Shown here: in pieces, positions 26,151 to 28,537 of the stretch
Numbering within the stretch: the stretch's first letter is position 1
Layout of the letters: every line of letters starts with the position of its first letter
NCBI RefSeq assembly: GCF_014672695.1
Contig: NZ_CP053923.1
Span: forward strand, 3,428,634 to 3,457,170
Length of the DNA: 28,537 nt
From: Defluviicoccus vanus
GTDB taxonomy: Bacteria > Pseudomonadota > Alphaproteobacteria > Rhodospirillales > Defluviicoccaceae
Direction: 5' to 3'
Translations under genes and position numbers: made by a program
Notes under the pieces: generated by a model
The model's input: only the letters and a program-made list of their open reading frames with translations
Told to the model about the DNA's origin: nothing
Databases searched by the model: none

Positions 26151-26782
26151 CTGTCTGGCGCGCTTGGGCGTCGCGGCAACGGCAACGGCAGCGGCCCGGC
26201 TGTCCGTCGGTCCGCTTCCACCCTGGCGCCGGCGACCGGTGGCGGGAATAGGCGCAGCCGTACCTGCACGCTGCCGGCGGCGGCCGGCCTGCCGGTTGCG
26301 CCGGCGGTGCGGTTTCGCGCTCTCGTGTAACCCTCGATCCACGTCGGAACTCGTTCGATCGCTGCTGTCTCCCGTTGCGACAGAGTGGTCCGCTTGCCAG
26401 CCTTCTTCACCGTCTCGTCGCAGCACATCGCGATGCGGCCAGCCCGTCAAGAGCTTATCGCCATCGGCGTAGGCGCGGCGAAGGCGTGGATGAAATCAGC
26501 ATAATGTTGCCGTCCTTCGCCCAGCGCACCGGCTTGCCGTCACCCGCCTGTCGCGGCAGGTACGCTTCCATGCCGGATGCCGAGCGCTCGAATCATCGGT
26601 GGCAGCCGGCGGCAGCGCACGCATCGGCAGCGCCATCGTCGGTGCTTGCCGGGGTATTCCTGACGGTCGGGTGGCGATCGGCGGCGGGCTGGGAGAGGCG
26701 ACAAATGCATCTGGGCGCGGGTCTTGGCAGGGCGAGCGGGCCGGCAAGGGAAAAATGCCACGCGCCGTGATGTCGGAAACGT
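26151..26782. other. Stretch without a convincing gene
   Basis: Frames on both strands here (for example 26096-26428 and 26540-26761 on minus) lack family similarity. On minus, at about 26499-26585, one frame reads YLPRQAGDGKPVRWAKDGNIM. This loosely resembles an MJ0042-type zinc ribbon with its cysteines replaced, possibly a decayed remnant. Otherwise nothing is recognised. Confidence 0.35.
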
Positions 26783-26810
26783 TTGAAACCGCGGGCGGAG
26801 CCCGTAATAT
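26783..26810 (+). promoter_or_regulatory. Candidate promoter of tRNA-Thr
   Basis: TTGAAA (26783-26788), 16-base spacer, TAATAT (26805-26810); transcription would begin about 15-20 bases before the tRNA. Confidence 0.6.
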
Positions 26811-26834
26811 GCGCCCGTGCAGTCAAGACGCAGC

Positions 26835-26909
26835 GCCGCGGTAGCTCAGGGGCAGAGCACGTCCTTGGTAAGGACGGGGTCGGTGGTTCAATTCCACTCC
26901 GCGGCACCA
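26835..26909 (+). tRNA. tRNA-Thr, anticodon GGT
   Basis: The acceptor stem GCCGCGG pairs with CCGCGGC, and CCA is encoded at 26907-26909. The D arm is AGCTCAGGGGCAGAGC. The anticodon stem CGTCC/GGACG encloses TTGGTAA, anticodon GGT. The T arm GGTGG-TTCAATT-CCACT closes the cloverleaf. 75 bases. Confidence 0.96.
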
Positions 26910-27726
26910 CTCTTTCCAATGAAATTAATGGCTTAGCTAGGCCACCCGACGCCTCTGCCCGGAACGATCCGGAACCGCGCGGCAGAACGAAGACCGAATC
27001 GGCAAGCAAAGGCGTGCAAAATCCGTGCAGCTTGTTCGTTGTAAGTTCCGGTGGTTCTGGCGACAGGACGATCCGCGGGGCGTCGCCGCCGCAGCTGGAA
27101 AGACAAGCTTCGCTCATTCGGTGCGGATCCGCAGCCTATTGGTGCAGGCATGCCTGCTCGCGTCGCTTTCGGAGCGATTCGCACCAAAGCTGTGACCTTC
27201 TCGTCAAATTAGCCCCTTTCGCGGTCGCCTTTCCCACCGTCCCGCGCGGGCCGCCGTCGCCGACTGAACGTGACTACGGTCAGCCCGAAAAGAAGGTGCG
27301 TTGGAAAAAGGGAAAACGACCGTGAGGGCATAAGAAAACCCGGCAGCCAGTAGGCGCCGGGGTTCCTTGGATACTGCGTAACTTGAGCCTGACATCTCAT
27401 CAGTTACGCGGTCTCCTGCGAATTGGCAAGTGAAAAGGCGCCGAAAGCGCAACAGGTGAGCTTTGCCTGAACGGTCCCCCGCCTACGAGGGACCGAACGA
27501 GATGCCTCGTGTCCATAGGGCGCCGGCTGACACGCCCGGCCCATGCCGGAGAGCGGCGAAGGACCTACACCACTCCAACGGGACACGATCTTCCAAAGGT
27601 CCGGCGCCTCCGGGTCTGCGCGCTGCCCTATAGTCAATTCCTCCCGCCGACACATTGAAGGCCAGCGCAGCGGGCCTTACAGGCCTCTGGATACGCCGGC
27701 CCAGTCAATCTGCAGCGGGAAAGACA
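26910..27726. other. Gene-poor stretch with several inverted repeats
   Basis: No convincing coding frame. Structures seen: a perfect 14-base palindrome GCAGGCATGCCTGC at 27144-27157, nested in the wider pair TTGGTGC (27139-27145) and GCACCAA (27181-27187); a hairpin AACCCGGC...GCCGGGGTT (about 27333-27363); and GCGTAACT (27376-27383) with AGTTACGC (27402-27409). Could hold a non-coding RNA or remnants of mobile DNA. Confidence 0.4.
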
Positions 27727-28085
27727 TCACTCGGCCAACGCGATCCCTTCCGCACTTGGCGAAACGGCTCCTTCCTGCGAGCGGCTCTCTGACCCGGCTG
27801 GCATCGAATCCTCGTCGGCGAAGGCGAAGTCGAGTGGCGTCCCCGACGCGTGAGCGTACAGCACCAGGTCGTTGAGCGTTCGTTCTCCTGGCTCGCTCGC
27901 CGCTTGTCGCGGCGGATCGCCACTAGTCGGAGGACAGCGGCGACGTTGAAGCCCTCGTCGCGCACTTCCGCCTTCAGGTCCTTGAGGTTTTCCTTCAATC
28001 CGTCGATTTCATCGAGAAGGTGTTCCAACCGCTCGAGAAAGGACGTGAGCCTTTCCGTCGCTGCTGTGTTCTGACCGATCGACAC
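27727..28085 (-). CDS. GapR-like DUF2312 DNA-binding protein, one frameshift
   Basis: About 119 residues. The GTG start at 28085 has AAGGA six bases upstream. The core TERLTSFLERLEHLLDEIDGLKENLKDLKAEVRDEGFNVAAVLRLVAIRRDKR matches the coiled-coil and basic helix layout of DUF2312/GapR, the alphaproteobacterial chromosome-structuring protein that prefers overtwisted DNA. One base is missing at about 27876-27880 (GAACGCTCAAC): before it ...RASQENE, after it LNDLVLYAHASGTPLDFAFADEDSMPAGSES, ending ...AEGIALAE at 27727. The C-terminal 30 or so residues are acidic and Ser-rich, an extension beyond the usual short GapR. It could be a second, accessory-region copy rather than the chromosomal gapR. 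Confidence 0.7.
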
Positions 28086-28174
28086 GATGTTTCCTTCGTC
28101 TGCACGCTGGGTGTTCGCTGCGCCAGGGGGCGCCTGTAATCCGAAACGAAGGTGCCGGACCGAATGACCTCCCG

Positions 28175-28537
28175 TCAAACCGCAGGCTGTTGGTCACTAC
28201 AAGCACATTCAAAGCGAACGGAATTCGAAGCATGGCACAGAATGCTGGAGGAGCACGACGCCCTCGCGTACGCGAGATCGACGGCGTTGATACCAAGGGT
28301 AGCCCCTCCGCCCCCGTAGCGCCACACCGCCATCGGGGTCCGGCCGGCCAGCGCCTGATGCGGCCGGCGGGTGTTGTAGAAGCCGATCCACGCGGCGATC
28401 CCGTCACGCGCCTCGCGACCATCGGCGTAGCCCTTCAGATAGGCGTCCTCGTACTTCAGCGACCGCCACAGCCGTTCGATGAAGACATTGTCCATCCAGC
28501 GGCCGCGGCCGCCCATCGAGATCCGAATGTCGGCGCT
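28175..28537 (-). CDS. IS3-family transposase, C-terminal part (continues past window edge)
   Basis: Reads SADIRISMGGRGRWMDNVFIERLWRSLKYEDAYLKGY and later WIGFYNTRRPHQALAGRTPMAVWR, the end of the IS3-family integrase core with the catalytic Glu of the DDE set (VFIERLWRSLKYE) and the conserved FYNxxRPHQ block. The N-terminal part and first ORF lie beyond 28537. The ending after VWRYGGGGA reads into unconserved sequence before its stop at 28175. It lies about 90 bases upstream of the GapR-like start, so the element's right end is between them. Confidence 0.88.
   Translation of the reverse strand, partial: SADIRISMGGRGRWMDNVFIERLWRSLKYEDAYLKGYADGREARDGIAAWIGFYNTRRPHQALAGRTPMAVWRYGGGGATLGINAVDLAYARASCSSSILCHASNSVRFECACSDQQPAV

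Noticed and set aside
26783..27325. 180-codon plus-strand frame spanning tRNA-Thr
   Set aside because: It runs through the tRNA and has no protein similarity; chance open frame in GC-rich DNA.

Overview
The window looks like a high-GC alphaproteobacterium, probably of the Rhodospirillales type. The evidence is an ATP12-type F1-ATPase chaperone (a family of alphaproteobacteria and mitochondria), a GapR/DUF2312 protein (an alphaproteobacterial family), a class II ribonucleotide reductase with a C-terminal zinc ribbon, and strong G/C preference at third codon positions. The order is an inference from gene content, not a measured placement.

Layout. 1-1898 (-): a multi-PAS sensor histidine kinase, cut by the window edge. 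2413-4068 (+): malate synthase A. 4261-9275 and 9482-11294 (+): two tandem RTX (calcium beta-roll) proteins, presumably exported by a type I system that is not in the window. 11481-12149 (+): a HAD phosphatase. 12150-15602: an insertion-scarred interval in which a small secreted-protein gene was hit twice, by an IS4-family element (internal) and an IS630-family element (at its stop codon). 15944-17040 (+): ATP12 chaperone and acylphosphatase. 17136-19171 (-): diguanylate cyclase and LipB. 19374-19459: tRNA-Leu(GAG). 19602-21020 (+): MgtE. 21041-26150 (-): lipoprotein, DUF805 membrane protein, NrdJ, PlsC and a YdcF/DUF218 protein. 26835-26909: tRNA-Thr(GGT). The right end is gene-poor and carries a GapR-like gene and the end of an IS3-family transposase.

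How parts relate. HAD phosphatase and ATP12 are commonly adjacent in alphaproteobacteria, and here about 3.8 kb separates them. YdcF and PlsC overlap by a few bases and are probably co-translated. The RTX pair shares nearly identical C-terminal export regions and N-terminal caps and looks like a duplication.

A recurring oddity is single-base frameshifts. I count 13, all in seven genes (kinase, both RTX genes, both complete IS transposases, YdcF, the GapR-like gene), while eleven other genes totalling about 10.6 kb have none. Each broken frame resumes cleanly in another frame, so the damage is either very recent or partly sequencing error. The most interesting biology is the RTX architecture: long runs of 18-25-residue repeats carry one GGxGxD turn each, alternating with ordinary 9-residue RTX repeats. 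The second point is the reconstructable four-cysteine secreted protein under the IS elements.
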